A stretch of 64,000 bases of DNA from Takakia lepidozioides (lineage: Eukaryota > Streptophyta > Takakiopsida > Takakiales > Takakiaceae): contig CM060731.1 in NCBI GenBank assembly GCA_030704615.1, forward strand, positions 51,336,001 through 51,400,000. The letters are read 5' to 3'. Made by a program: the position numbers and the translations under genes. Below, in pieces: positions 36,153 through 49,500 of the stretch. The notes below the pieces were generated by a model, which saw nothing but the letters and a program-made list of their open reading frames with translations, was not told the DNA's origin and did not search any database. Every line of letters begins with the position of its first letter. Positions within the stretch are counted from its first letter, which is position 1.

Positions 36153-37517
36153 GGGGAAATATGTGCTTAGCTGGCATGATAACTTGTGCCCTTTTAGCCT
36201 TTAAACTCGACTGATCGCGGCCATGCTCGATTGTAATCTGTCATGGCAAAAGACTGCTCAGGGTGTATAGATCTGTCCATCCTACTTGCATTTCATGTAT
36301 ATGTTTGTGGTCCTCAACATGATCTAGCGGTTTGTGTACAAGGCAGCCACTTATGACAGGGAAACATTTGACATTGTAGAGCAATGCGCACGGATCTCAA
36401 ATGGTGTCTCCCAGAAGAACAAGTACTTGATGCAGGTTCTGTATAGGGTGCTAATCCGTGATCAATAAACCAGCTTTTGCACGAGGATGGATGTCTAATG
36501 CCCGGGCAAGACTGCACTTGTTTCGGTAAGGACTAGTAACATATTCATGACTTGAGAATTCTGTGGGAATGCTTGGTGTTAATGGTTGTCAATGGATGGA
36601 AGCTTTGGTGAACCCCATCTTGGATGATGCCAGCGAACAGAACAAGTGGCCACATACAGAGAGCTCTTGCCCTGTCCCCAATTTGGCCCCATGTTTGTTG
36701 AGGTGGGGAAAAAATGAGTGGGAAGTTGGAGGGTGTTCATCAGCTTCCCGGGCAAGTCAGTTGGCATGTCCCTGCTAACATGTCCTCCGGTCTTACTTTT
36801 AGTCTCCAGTATTTGACTGTAGTTCGGAGGATATTGGCTCTGACCTCTGCACATATGGAAGCTGTCCTTTGAACTTATAGTGGCCGTTATTCTCGTTGAT
36901 CGCTTCACACACAAAGCCCTTCTCTTTCTCATAGGCCTCAGATAACAAGAGTTGACTAGTGCTTTGTGGGTTCATTGGAACATGTGGCCCTTCGGATTGC
37001 ATTCACTTGTCAGTTTCTCTCTCCCAGCTCTCAGATAACAAGAGACACTGTAAGTTCTTTCTGGGTCTTTCAAACATTTGGCAATATGCCTGTGACTAGG
37101 CAAAGTTCAATCCCTTTTTGCTAAATCTTGTGCGCTCTCTCTTCTTATCGGCCTCCAGAGAGGTTTCAAAGAAACGAACATTAAACAGAGGACAGAAGAC
37201 CAGTCATTGTCCTGACATAGAGAGGGAAGACATGGTTTGTGTGTGCACCTGCCCTATGGGTTTGACTTTCCACATCAATCTCTGTCCCACCTAAAGCTCC
37301 GTGTGAAACTGGCTACTCCCTTGTAGAAAACTTCCCAATTATATGCTCCAGGGACAGGTTACCCAAAAACAAGAAGAAGAAGACCTAGACTTCGGCACTT
37401 ACCATTACATTAAAGTTCGGGCAAAGAAGGAGTACTTGAGACCAGACATCTCTCAAACGGTTAGACAAGATAGGGAAGGGGGAAGGCCTCTCGTTTGTTA
37501 ATGAAGATCGTAGCAAC
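36153..37517. other. Intergenic region between IDI and the kinesin
   Basis: 1.4 kb with IDI 3' flank and kinesin upstream sequence. Reading frames here are short and not conserved-looking. I see no element or RNA gene. Confidence 0.6.
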
Positions 37518-40500
37518 ATGGCAGCAAATGTCATGGTGGCATCCGGCATGGCTGCTAATATCTCCTCAGTGCCCATTGACAAGCTCCTACTTGAGCAAAC
37601 TCTACGGCACTCTGTCGGAAACACTGTCACTAAACGGCGCAAATGCCCAAGGGAGAGGGGTGTTCAAAGCATGGAGTCTAAGATCCTTCCTCCGGTTTCA
37701 GACAAACGGCCGCGCTCTGCCCCCGCAGATACTGACTGCGGTAAGAGAGAAGTTCATAACTCCTTATCTAGATCCTGCTATATTTTGTTGGATTGGTATG
37801 CATATGTATGAACTACTGTGACTACTTGTGATTGCGATTGTTTCACTTCTCAGAGAGATTATGTGTACACGCGTCTGTTCTCAAGTAAGGAATTCTAACA
37901 GTTTTGATTCAGCAGAGCGCGTGCGAGTCACGGTGAGAGTAAGGCCGCCCACCAGAGCGGAGCAGAAGGAGGAAGATGGAGCACCCTTTATCTTTCTTGA
38001 TACTGACAAGAACACTGTCATCTTACGCCGCAAGTATGCCCCTTACCTTATCTTGGCTCCCGTTTCATACCTTTCTTAGGTTGAAACAAGGCTGTACTTT
38101 TCGCTCATAACGCTGAGCGAAGGTGTGCACTTGTGCACATTGACTAATACCGTGAAAATTGGCCACTAATTAGCAAAACCCTCCCAGATGGGGTTCTACA
38201 TGTGGCTTGAAGACTTATTAGATGAGACAAACAAACAGAGAAAAAGAAGAATTCCCTCCACAGTCTAAGGGACTGACAGAAAGTTTCAAAGGACATTCCT
38301 GAAACAAACTCAAAGCAGCTGACAAAATCAAGTTTCAAGTCTTACAGCAATATTTCCATGGCCTCCCATGTGTCTAAATTGGTCAATCCGGTCGTGTTTA
38401 GCTTGTGATCTGTGGTCCCTGACATGATTTAGTTCCCTGATCCAATTCTCCCGTGCCTTTTTACATTATGTATATGCAGAGGGAGTTTTGTGGATTTCAC
38501 AGAGTTCCAGTTTGATGCAGTTTTGCCATCTACAGCTCTTCAAGTTGATGTCTATAACATGGCCGCCAAAGCTGTTGTCACGGTAAACTTTGTTCTTCCA
38601 GACCACTATTCTTAATTAGTGAGGCATTCGGGCTCACAGCACTGGCATTGAGGCATGCTTGGACAGAAAACCTCTCCTGATTCTATCACATGAATAACCA
38701 TCTTTTCAACTATCGATTTGAAGGGTCACTGGGTTTTACTGTTAAGTGGAAGAAGGAAGATATGACAGAACAAATGGCAGTTACTGAATGTTCAACTGAT
38801 AATGCTCATGTCATGATTGGCATTGTATTGCAGGATGTCCTCAACGGATATAATGGGACCATAATGGCATATGGTCAGACGGGAGCTGGAAAAACGTACA
38901 CGCTCTCTGACAAGCTCTCCACAGGGGGAGGCATCACTGCAGTTGAAGGTCACATCTTCCTCTCCAATTCAATTCTTGTCAAATGTCTTTTCTAAGGTAA
39001 GTCATACTACTGGCGTCAGCCCCTGACAAGGTAGTCTCTGTCCCTTTGTGTTCCGCTCAAACTGGGCACGGGGTCAATGGCCACAAGGCTATGGGAGACA
39101 ACGTCTTATGAGTACATTCTATTCATGTCAAACTGGAGGTAGCGTCTGTATTGTCAAGCAGTCTAATAAGTAGACTAGTCAGTAAGTAGTGCGCGTTAAA
39201 TTGAGACATTTTTGATGTATAGCTGGAGAAGGCTCATGTGAGATGGCTCCAGGGAGAGTTAGAAGCCTACATTTATCTACTAATCAGACCATTTGTTCGT
39301 GCTATGTACAATCAAACTGTAGTGCGCTTCTGAAATAGGACTCTCTACTGATAGAGAGCAGGTGAACCACTCTAAAGTCCAGCTTTTGATCCGCTCTCTA
39401 GGAAAGTAATATTCGTCCATGATTGTGCAGGCATCATTCCACGGTCAGCTGCAGAGATTTTTGAGAGGGCGGATACTGACAAAGAATATGAATACCATGT
39501 TTCCATGTCCTACATTCAAATCTATATGGAGCAGGTGATTTGTCATACAGCTTTACACCCATAATGCTGTCTCCCTGTGGATTATAAAGTTTATTTCTTT
39601 CCTCCTTTCTCTTTCTCTTGCTTTTGGGCTGTTTCTTGGCTCTGGTTTTGTTTCCTCTCTCTTGTTTGTTCCATCTTGTCCCATAAGCTCTTTGAGCTTT
39701 CCGTGGACGTTATAAAGTACCATTTCATTTCATTTCATTTCATTTCTTTCTTCTTTCTGCTTGAGTTATTTCATCTTAGTGAATCTCTTGATGAATACTT
39801 GTTTTTGGGCTACTTGTTGAGGGTCCCACTTTCTTTCTTGTATCCTGCTTTCTTTTGTGCTATAAGCTCTTTGAGGTTTCTGTGGACCTTGTCCCTCGGC
39901 CCTTTCGGCCTTTCTTGGATGATCTGACTTTCTTTGTTCTTTCTTCTGTGCTCTGCGTCTGGTGACGGTCCTTTTTTTTTCCCTCCTAGCATGAAATGTT
40001 AGTGTGTTTAGATGGGGTGTGAGCACCACATCCAGCTCCAAATCTTGTCCTTATGTGATGTAGATACAAGACTTGCTGCGGCCAGAGAGCTGCAACATGC
40101 AGATTCGAGAGGGTGACAATGGGGTCTATGTGTCTGGTGTTGAAGAGGTAGTCTCACCCCCCACTGGTTTGTCTACAGTACCAAAGACAACCTTGTCTCC
40201 AAAATGATCTATAAGCAGGCGTTAAGCCATTCATGATTAGTGTTGATAACTTTGAAATCCTGATGTATTTTCTGACAGTTTTGGCTTATCTGAACACTAA
40301 AGCTACCGTTGGATGAGACAGATACAAGTTAAGTCGGTGGAGGATTGCATGAAACTGTTGATGCTTGGAGACCGCAACCGCTGTTTTGCTTTCACAAGGC
40401 TGGTATGTCTCCTGAAGCCAATTGATTGGCTGGCTCATGGGCTCTGATTTCCTAAAATTACCTGGCAATAAAGACATGGTATATGGGTTACCCCATCCCA

Positions 40501-43500
40501 TTGTGGAGTCCTTGACCTATATCTTTTATCTCTGGGGCGTGCAGGTTGGGCAGTAACTGGTAGATTTTGCAAATTAAACACATGAGAGTATTTAGGTAAT
40601 GTCATAAGATTAGGTAATGGTATTGAGTATTTAGGTAATGGTGATGCTGCAAAAATACAGTTCGGTGTTGGCAAAGCAAAGTAGGCGTGCCTGCCAGTCA
40701 AACTGCAATGCTTAAGCAAATGTTTGCAGTTGAACGCTCCAAGTAACAGACAAATATTTAAGTATATCCCCTCAGGGTGTTCTATGATTTTCAGAATGCA
40801 CATTCATCCCGGAGCCATGCCATTGTGATCCTGACTGTTGAGAAGAAAGCGAAGTATCAAACAGCCGAGCAGAAGGCTGAGTTGGCCGAGAGGCGGCGAT
40901 TGAGCTCTTGCTTCTTAGAAAGTGAAAGGTGCAACAATCTCTCATTTTTCCTTACTCTAGGGAAGGGAAAAAGGGGCATTCCAGCCTTAATTCAACATCG
41001 AAACCACAAGAGAGCAACATAGATGTTCCTACAGTCTGCTTGATGTAATGTATGTGTATGGGGGATCTGATTGTTTGCATCATAGGACTATTCAGGGTTA
41101 AAGACTTTGATGTCAATCTGCAGTATGTTTTGTCCATAGTATAGGGAATAAGTGGTAAGTGTGGCTTGGCTCTGATTGCAGGGTTCTGGTGGGAAAGCTG
41201 TTTCTTGTTGATCTCGCAGGATCTGAGCGATTAAAGAAGAGTGGTAGGCATTAGGTGCAGAGCGCCTTACATCTACCTTTTTTTTACCTGTCTGTTGCGA
41301 CTTAGTTGAGGCCACAATGATAGACTATCACCAACTAAAAGACTATGAACTGTCTCATGTCTCTCTTCTTTCTCCCTATTGTAAATTATTTCTTGGTTTT
41401 CTTTCCATTACATTTCTCCGTTTTCTCTAGTATACTGTCGCATCTGAGCTTTCTGGGCTTCCCGTGGATGTACTAGATTTTTTTCCTTGGTTTGTTCTAA
41501 CCCTGTCTTTGTGGCCCTCTGTGGGTGCTATAAAGTTTTCTCCTTTCCCCTTTCTTGTTTCATGCTTCCTCTTGTCCCATAAGCTATTTGAGCTTTCCAC
41601 GGACATTATAAGTATCATTTCATTTCTTTCTTCTGAAGTCTTCGACTATGAGGATCAGAAATGCTTGGCGGCTTACCTGCACGAGGCACTCACCCTTAGA
41701 CAATCACTCGAGCAATAGTTTTAATCTTTGGCTCTGGTTTTGTTTCCTCTCTCATGTTTTCTTCCATTTTGTCCCATCAGCTCTATGAGCTTTCCGCGGA
41801 CGTTATAAAGCACCATTTCATTTCATCAGTCACACAAAAAGTCCCAGGGCTTAGTTCCCAGTTGTGCACCAGGCTTAGGTTCAAACTCAAGAAGACGCCT
41901 CCCTCTTTGAGTTAATGGAGATGGGAGAAGGGGAATCCACATGTCTGATCCGTGTGTAGGATGTGTAGGTTAGCAACTGTTGTCTCATGCATTGTAATGG
42001 GCACTCCGCTGCACGAGAGGCCTTCTTTAGATGCATCAAATAGACTGTCACTGCACATCTCTTCGCTGAGTTGAAGAAGGTTGGAAAGCACTGAAGCAGT
42101 GGCCCTACTTTGGTGAATTCTAGTTGCTGCTAAAACTAGAGCTTTCGAGGAAAAATTTCTGGAAGGCGAGGACTTTACACTATTTGAGGAAATCCCGACA
42201 TGGAACTAGCCATCCGGGACTGCGACTGCTCCTATCGTGCTCTCCTCCCATCCCTTCCCCCTCTTTCCCACTCTCTTCTCTGTGCATTCAACGACAGAGG
42301 AGAGGGAGGAAGTGATCTTAAGTGGCAGTGGGGTAGCCAAGAGATCCCGGTCCTCCCTTCCTACACTTACCTGGGCGTTGAGTTCTCCTCCAATTGTAAT
42401 TGGGATGCACATATCCGGAAAGTTGTTCAAACTGGCAAGGGCAAAGCTCTGGGGCCACTAAATTTTTCCACTGCAGAGGGGTCAACTCTGAGGTCAAGAA
42501 AACCATGCTTTGTCGCGTTATTAGACCTGCCTTGGAGTACGGATCTGCTATATGGGTTGATACTCCAACCAGGCTAAGTCTCTAGAATCCATTCAAGTGG
42601 GGGTGCTTAAGGAGTGTATGTCAGCATGCTCCAAAACAGCCAATGTGGCTGTTTGGGGTGAGTTTGGCATTCCGTCCTTAAGCTCCCGACGAGATGAATT
42701 CAAGGTCAGATGGTGGGGTCAGCTGCAACATATGCCCAACACCAGATATCCTAAGTTAATCGACTCTATATCTTGGAAACAGGACCGCCCTGTCAAACAG
42801 GCTAAGTCCTGGCAGAAGAGAGTAGAAGAGATCCTCAAGGACCTGGACCTGGATCCGCAAGTCTTGACCCTGCTGGATAAATCTGACTTAGAGGCTGTAG
42901 TGTCCTCAGCCATGTCTGTTGCCATGAGATTGTCTGATGAAAATGAAGTTAGGCAGAAAACTTCCCTGAACTTGTTTCCAGTCTGTGACGTGGGGGAGGA
43001 CATCTTGGATGACCTCAAGGGTCTACCCACTCTCAGCACTAGACTGAAATTTAAACTCAGGGCAGGAAGCCTACCTTTGAACAGCAAACAGAAGCAGAGA
43101 GGAAAGGGAGAGTGCAATTGCCCGTTGTGTGGGCAATCTGAAGACAGTATTCATTTTCTGATACACTGTCCGGGGTTCTCTCACCAAAGAGACGCTCTCT
43201 TCAAATCTATTAAGGGAATTGTGCCTGTACCCCTGTTTACCTTTGAAAGTCTCGAGGCTGAGCCAAAAGCCCAGGCCCTCCTGAGGCCTAGTTTTTGGGC
43301 AAATCACACACAGCAGATTGATGCTTGTGTGAAGGGATTTCTAGAGGATATCTGGAAAACCCGGATTAATTCTTTATATGGAGGTAAGTCTTACAACCAA
43401 CGTCAGCTCCTGACAGAGGTAGGTTCTGTCCCTTTTGTTCCCGCTCAAACTGGGCGCGGGGTCAATGGCCACAAGGCTACGGCAAACAACGTCTTATGAG

Positions 43501-46500
43501 TACAATCTCTTCTCTGTGTAGATCAAGCATGGGGTAGAAAGCAAGAAAAGTCTAATCTGTACATTCCCCTGTTTCTCATGGACCCTCTGGGCCTCCCATT
43601 GATGTACTAATTTCTTCTCTATTTCTTCTCTCAGTGGCTCTTGGTATTAGCATCAGCCTAAAATACATACCATAACGAGTAAGGTGTAAGATGGTAGAAT
43701 AACATCAAATCCCCTTCTTTTGGTGAATAATTGGGCGCCTGTATCTCAAACCTCTCTAGCTAGTAAAGGAAATGGTTTGGTGTATGCATGGCACAGGTTC
43801 CGAAGGTATACGTGCCAGTGAGGCAATGAGCGTCAACTTATCTCTCACCTGTCTAGGTACGCTCGCCTTCCTCTACATTTTTTGGGGAAAACTGCTACTT
43901 TGTTGCATTGGAGAATAGAGGTAAAAGACTTCGTTTGGTAGTTGACACTATCCAGGCTATCAAGTCTGGGTGGATATCTGCTATTCATCTCAACCACTTA
44001 CTGCAACATTGAAGATTGTGTATTTTTGTGGGTATGTATATGAGAGAAAAAGAAGGACACATTCTGTCATAGGCTCAGAGGGCTTATGGGACAATCAAGA
44101 GAAATGAGAATGGTACTATAGAGAGAAAGAAACAAGAAAGAGAGAAGGGCCCTCCACAAGCAGCCCAAACATAACTGCTATTCAAGGGATTGTGTAAGAA
44201 TCAATGCCTCATGCAGGTAAGGTGCCAAGCATTATATGATGTAACTTCCATGGGAAGCTCAAAGAGCTGTGGGACAAAGAAACAAGGACAAAAGTGGGGC
44301 CCTAAAAAAACCGCTTAATCAAATCTGTTGGATGATTTGGCAGGCAAATGTATAAGTGCCAGAGCAGATCCAAACATGACGCATGTGCCTTTCCGTGACT
44401 CTAAGCTCACTAGACTTCTGCAAGAATCTCTTGGAGGTAACTATTTGTTCTTTCACTCTCCTCCCTGCTGTTCAAGTTTTCATTCTCTGTGCTGGGATGC
44501 CAATAAAACCCCCCATTGATAGGCAACCAGAAAAGATACCACCTTTGGGGCAATGACTTCATGGGGGTGGGTGATAACTAGGATAAAATAGGAGGGTAAG
44601 AATTCTCAAATGGGTTGGGCAACTGAAAACTTGAAACACGCACACACACACGCACACAGAGAAAGAAAGCAATCAAAAGAAATGAAGTGAAAGCTATGCC
44701 TCTTGCTCCCCTTTCCTAAGTGAAGGTCACAACATTACCATTACTACCAATATCCTCTCCCAGAATACAAGGAGAAGACAGAGATAGGGATTGGTGGCTG
44801 AGCTGTTTACATGTGGGCTGAGCAGGGAATGCAAAGACATCATTGGTGATCAATATAGCCCCCTGCAGTGAGTATTTGCAGGAGTCTCTTTCATCTCTCC
44901 ATTTTGGTTCACGGGTGAACTCTCTCATCCTTAGCTGCCGTGCTTTTCAAAGTGGTTTTCTGGCGTTTATTGAAACCTTCATAGAACTACATGCCGAATC
45001 CAATTGTTACCATTTCAGATTAGAGTTGGAGGATGGGAATTATGAGTTGACGAGTGGTCTCCAGAAGTTGTGGAAACTGACTATCATGTTTGGATGCATG
45101 ATTATGAAATCTACCCAAAAGGGAGGGTTACTCGTGAATCTAGCCATGGCCCCTGACCAGAGATTCCATGTTTACAGAAAGAAGAACAGCTTGCAATGTC
45201 CACAGAGGCCCAAATGGCCTGTGGATGAAAGGACACAGTAGAACAATCATAGGACTTCGTTTGCTGTACCCTTGTGGCCAACAGACACCAAAGAATAAGT
45301 TTGAGCACTCCAACAACTCAGCTGAGAATCTTATGGCATGGACAGGCAATGAAGGTGGCAACTCGGGCCATTATAAATGTGGAAGAGGAGTTTCGAGTTC
45401 TTACAAGGAATCTACAGGAAACACTTGACTTGCAGGATGAGAAATTGCAATCTCTTGAGGTATTGACTTACTCGTGTGCCTCATTCTGCTTTCTTTTGTT
45501 ATCTCTATTCTTGAACATTCTCTTAAAGTCTAATTTCTCTCCTTGTGCTCTGAAAATTCAGGTTGTGGTCAGTGAACTGCCAATGAACTGCCTTCTAGGG
45601 CATAATATGGGTTGTTCATGCAGATATGAAGAATATGAAAGAGTGCTTGGCTTACAGTAATGACCAGTAATTTTGGGAGGGACTGAGGGATGTGTGTAGG
45701 CATCAGTACTGTCGAAGGATGAACAGTTGTTGCAAGCGAGGCAAAGTTTGGCAGAGAAGGCGAGGCAGGTGGAGCTACTGCGAGAAGAACAAAACAAATT
45801 CAATGAGAAATTCATGGAGCAACTTCGGGTCAAGGACGAGAGCTGGAAAAACAGGTCCACTTGCATCTATTCCTGTACAACACATCAATCGACACTGGAG
45901 CTGTGATCAGGCCTCTGTGGTTCAGTCTGTTGACCCATATGGGCCATCCTGTTTGTGACTAAGCACTAAGCACCCAATCTGAAATTTTGGACATCTGTTT
46001 GATGTCAAGAGTCTGTGCATAGACTAGAACTTTTACTAGACTGAAATGTTATAATGTGCAGACTGGAGAATGTAAGAAACACGGCAACCGACAGTCATCA
46101 GAAGGTTTGTACACCACTTCTCAAGCTAATGAAGGAAGGAGGACAAAGGTCCTGTAGAAATCAGGTGGGGTGTAAGGAAGCATGCATGATGAAGACTAAC
46201 ATACTGGCAGATGAACTACATCAGCCAGCATCTTCCACTCTGCATTCACCGGTCAGGCAACGGTGCGGGCAGGATGGACCTCCCAACTGCACCTATAGCC
46301 ACCTTTGGAAGCTGTGCAGGAGGTTTCAGCAAGGAGTATGCCCATTCCTTCATACATTCATTTCAACTGGGCAACTGTGAAGTTGTGAACTGTGGAACAT
46401 TCTGATTCCTGAATGTTTGACCTACTAAAGATCAGTGAGGTGGTTGAGTGTTTCTAGAAAGACTAGTGATGCTCATCCACATTGGTTCCCACAGAACAGG

Positions 46501-49500
46501 TGGTTTTGAAGGGTTCAATCACCATTGTAGTCAACCTGTTAGATGCTAACAACCTGTAGGTGGTTTGCATAACGTTCTAATGGAGTATAGAGGATAGAGT
46601 ACTTGCAAGCGGAGCTGATGAGGCTGAAGGAGGGAGATCACTATGGCAATGGACCTGGGCCCCTTCGTGTGTTGAGTAGTGGGCTTGCCAAGGTGCATTT
46701 TCTATCCATTATACTAACTTATTGGACAGTAGTACCCTATTTCCTCCTCATTCCTCCTGGAATGAGATGACATAGCAGAGGATGGTGAAGATGAATAACA
46801 TGTCTGGCGGCTAGCGTCATTCACAGCCCTTATGTTGACCTCAACTGCAATTCTCGAATTGCAAGCTATAGTCCAACACCCTAACCCTTCCCTCCAGTTT
46901 CTTGCGGATCAGGGCCTTAGCTGGGCCTTAGCTGATCCACTGGGGTGATGGCCGCAGTAGATATAAGGGTTACTGGGTGTGTTGCAGTAAAAAAAGTTGT
47001 TGGTTTCATCAAAGTTGGCATTTGGGTATATATACATATATATAACGCCAGCCGGAACTAGCGCAAATACATAAGAGCCTCTTCCCCTTGCAGATACTGC
47101 CCCCTTTTCGGGGTGGTCTCTATCGGCACCAAAACCAGTCACATAGTGGCTAGCTGGCCACTTTCAATCTTACGCTTATTGAGGATTAGGGCTGTGAGCA
47201 ATGTAATAGGTGTAAAGTGCATGGTGCGTAGGAGAGGAGTGGTATGCTTGGGCAGTAGTTTGAGGTTTTTCTAGAAACTGTGAACATTATGGCTATGTGT
47301 GCCTCCTTGACACCTATGGTGATAATAGTCGAGGGGGCCGTGTTCTATCCATGCTGACGAAGGCCAGTATGAGGGGTTCATATTTGTCACATTTATATGC
47401 AATCGAATGGTCTGGGTACCTGTCGTGACAAAATGTGAACTCGACAAAATGGATAGTGAGGGAGGGGAGTGGATCTGTTGGCAATGATCACAAGATAGAG
47501 AGCCCATGGGTAAGTAGGATATTCGGAGCAAGGGTGGATGAGGCATGTGCACTGCAAGAGTCGTAGTCCGGTGGTCTTCCTTGAAATGTTCTCTACATTG
47601 ATGAGGTTGAACCATCTGGACTTAGGGTGTGATAGTAGAAGTTTTTAGGAGTTGTCTGACTCCTTGATTATGTCGGGTTACACAGAATCCATAGATTATA
47701 GGGTGGTTGCAGTGGAGAAGAAAGTGCGGCCATTTATCTGTTTGGGGGGTTGGACATGGCATAGCGTACAATGTTTGTTACGGTAAATAAAGGTCAGAAT
47801 AAGTTTCTTTGGTTATTTGAAATTGTAGTGTCTGTCTAATTTGGGCATCAGTTACCATAGGGGATGTCCAAAAATGGTTGGACATAATATGGAGACATAC
47901 TTGGATGTACAGGCATTTGTGTAGGTGCGGGACCTGTATTAGTTCTTTGGTTTCTCCTACAATGCATGTATGTAGGTCTCGTATGGGGAATGAGATTAGC
48001 CAAAACGGGTGTATCATACGGCTACGCGACGTTGTGCCGTGGACAAGCACAATTTGTATTGGCAGGCGGGGCGGATCTGAGACCTTTTACGGCTGATGAG
48101 CCTTATTTATCCTCCATGTGTGCAGGCCTTCAGCCACTAGCCCACATTGGCCAAGCAAGCGTGAATTATGGTGTCTCTTGACACCCAAGGGCTATTGCCT
48201 TCCTAGGTGTGTGTGGACAGTAGGCCCACTCGGAAAAGGGACAGTGGTAGTCGCAAGGGGAGGACTTAAGGTAAGAACTTAATGCACTCCTGCCATCTGA
48301 CGGCACTTTTGCCGGATTCCGGCAGCCTGGGCTCTTCCACCGGGGCCCTTGTCAATTCCTCCCACCTCCTCTTACCTTCGGTCCACAATTAAATACTTAA
48401 GAATCCAAGAGGGTGTCCTGCTATGGTGGATAGCCTGTTGGTAAGGTGATTGCAATGTACGCAGCGAGATTTCGGGTCGATTCTTGATGGGAGGCTATTG
48501 TAGTGTAACCCCCCCCTTAACCCCGATGTCTTGTGTACCTCTTCTTAGTCCATTTTATACTTAGTCAAATTTCGAGACCAAGTGTGAGTTGCACCGAGTG
48601 GAGCTATACTCCATTCTGTGTAACCCCGAGTGGAGTTACACACCCCCCATCGTGTAACCCAGTGTAATCCGAAGTGGAGTTACACTACCCACCTTGTAAC
48701 CCAATGTAACCCCAAGTGGAGTTACACTCCCCACCATGTAACCCAGTGTAACCCCGATTGGAGTTTACACTCCTTTAGTTCCATGTCACTCTCAAGAGAG
48801 GGTGGGGAAGATGTGACATGCCGAAAATCGGTGTACCATCATGTCAGAGGTTGCACGTGTGCATTAAGTTCTTACCTCATTTCTAGGAGAAAAGTTCTTA
48901 TCTCATTTCTAGTATTCTCCGTTGCAAGGCGAAGGGGCTCTTAATTACGCCGGCTTTTGGTCAAAGTCCAACATGCAGTTTGAATCCACAACCAATAGTG
49001 AAGAGGTGTAAGCCCTTACCACTGGCTAAATGTTGGTTGTCGTTTGGGTGATATGCGGTTTGCGCCATAAGCTTCTTCTACATAAGCATCAAGCAGTCAT
49101 TGGGTCACAAGACTGCCTTACAAATGGTCCTGTGTTCAAAGCCACATAAACCCAGCTACAAAATGGAGGGAGCTGGTCAGGATATCTTTAGACTTTCGAG
49201 TCATTGAGAGAGGTTGCAATAGTTTCGTCCCAATTATGGCTGTCCACCTTCCAAAGGGAAGGCAGTAGTCCTTTGGGGTCGGAAGGAAGTGACACCATAA
49301 CTTATACATCCTTCGGGTAAGAGTGTCTTCCTCTTTTTTCCACGAAAGTTTTTTTATTAAGAGGATCACACATGCATTGCAGCATATTTATTCAAGGCTC
49401 TCCTCTTTGGAGAAGGACTTGAACTTGAATCATAGTTTTGTGCTTGTAGTGGTAGGCTGTTGGGGTTATGGTTTTATTTTTATTTTTAAAGTAAAGGGAG

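Noticed and set aside
39577-39927. 116-codon hydrophobic ORF in the kinesin locus
   Set aside because: It coincides with the ATTTC-tailed repeat and lies between kinesin exons 5 and 6.
47271-48096. Possible genes on either strand in kinesin intron 16
   Set aside because: Short frames on both strands with no recognisable motif. His/Ser-rich composition suggests decayed repeat DNA.
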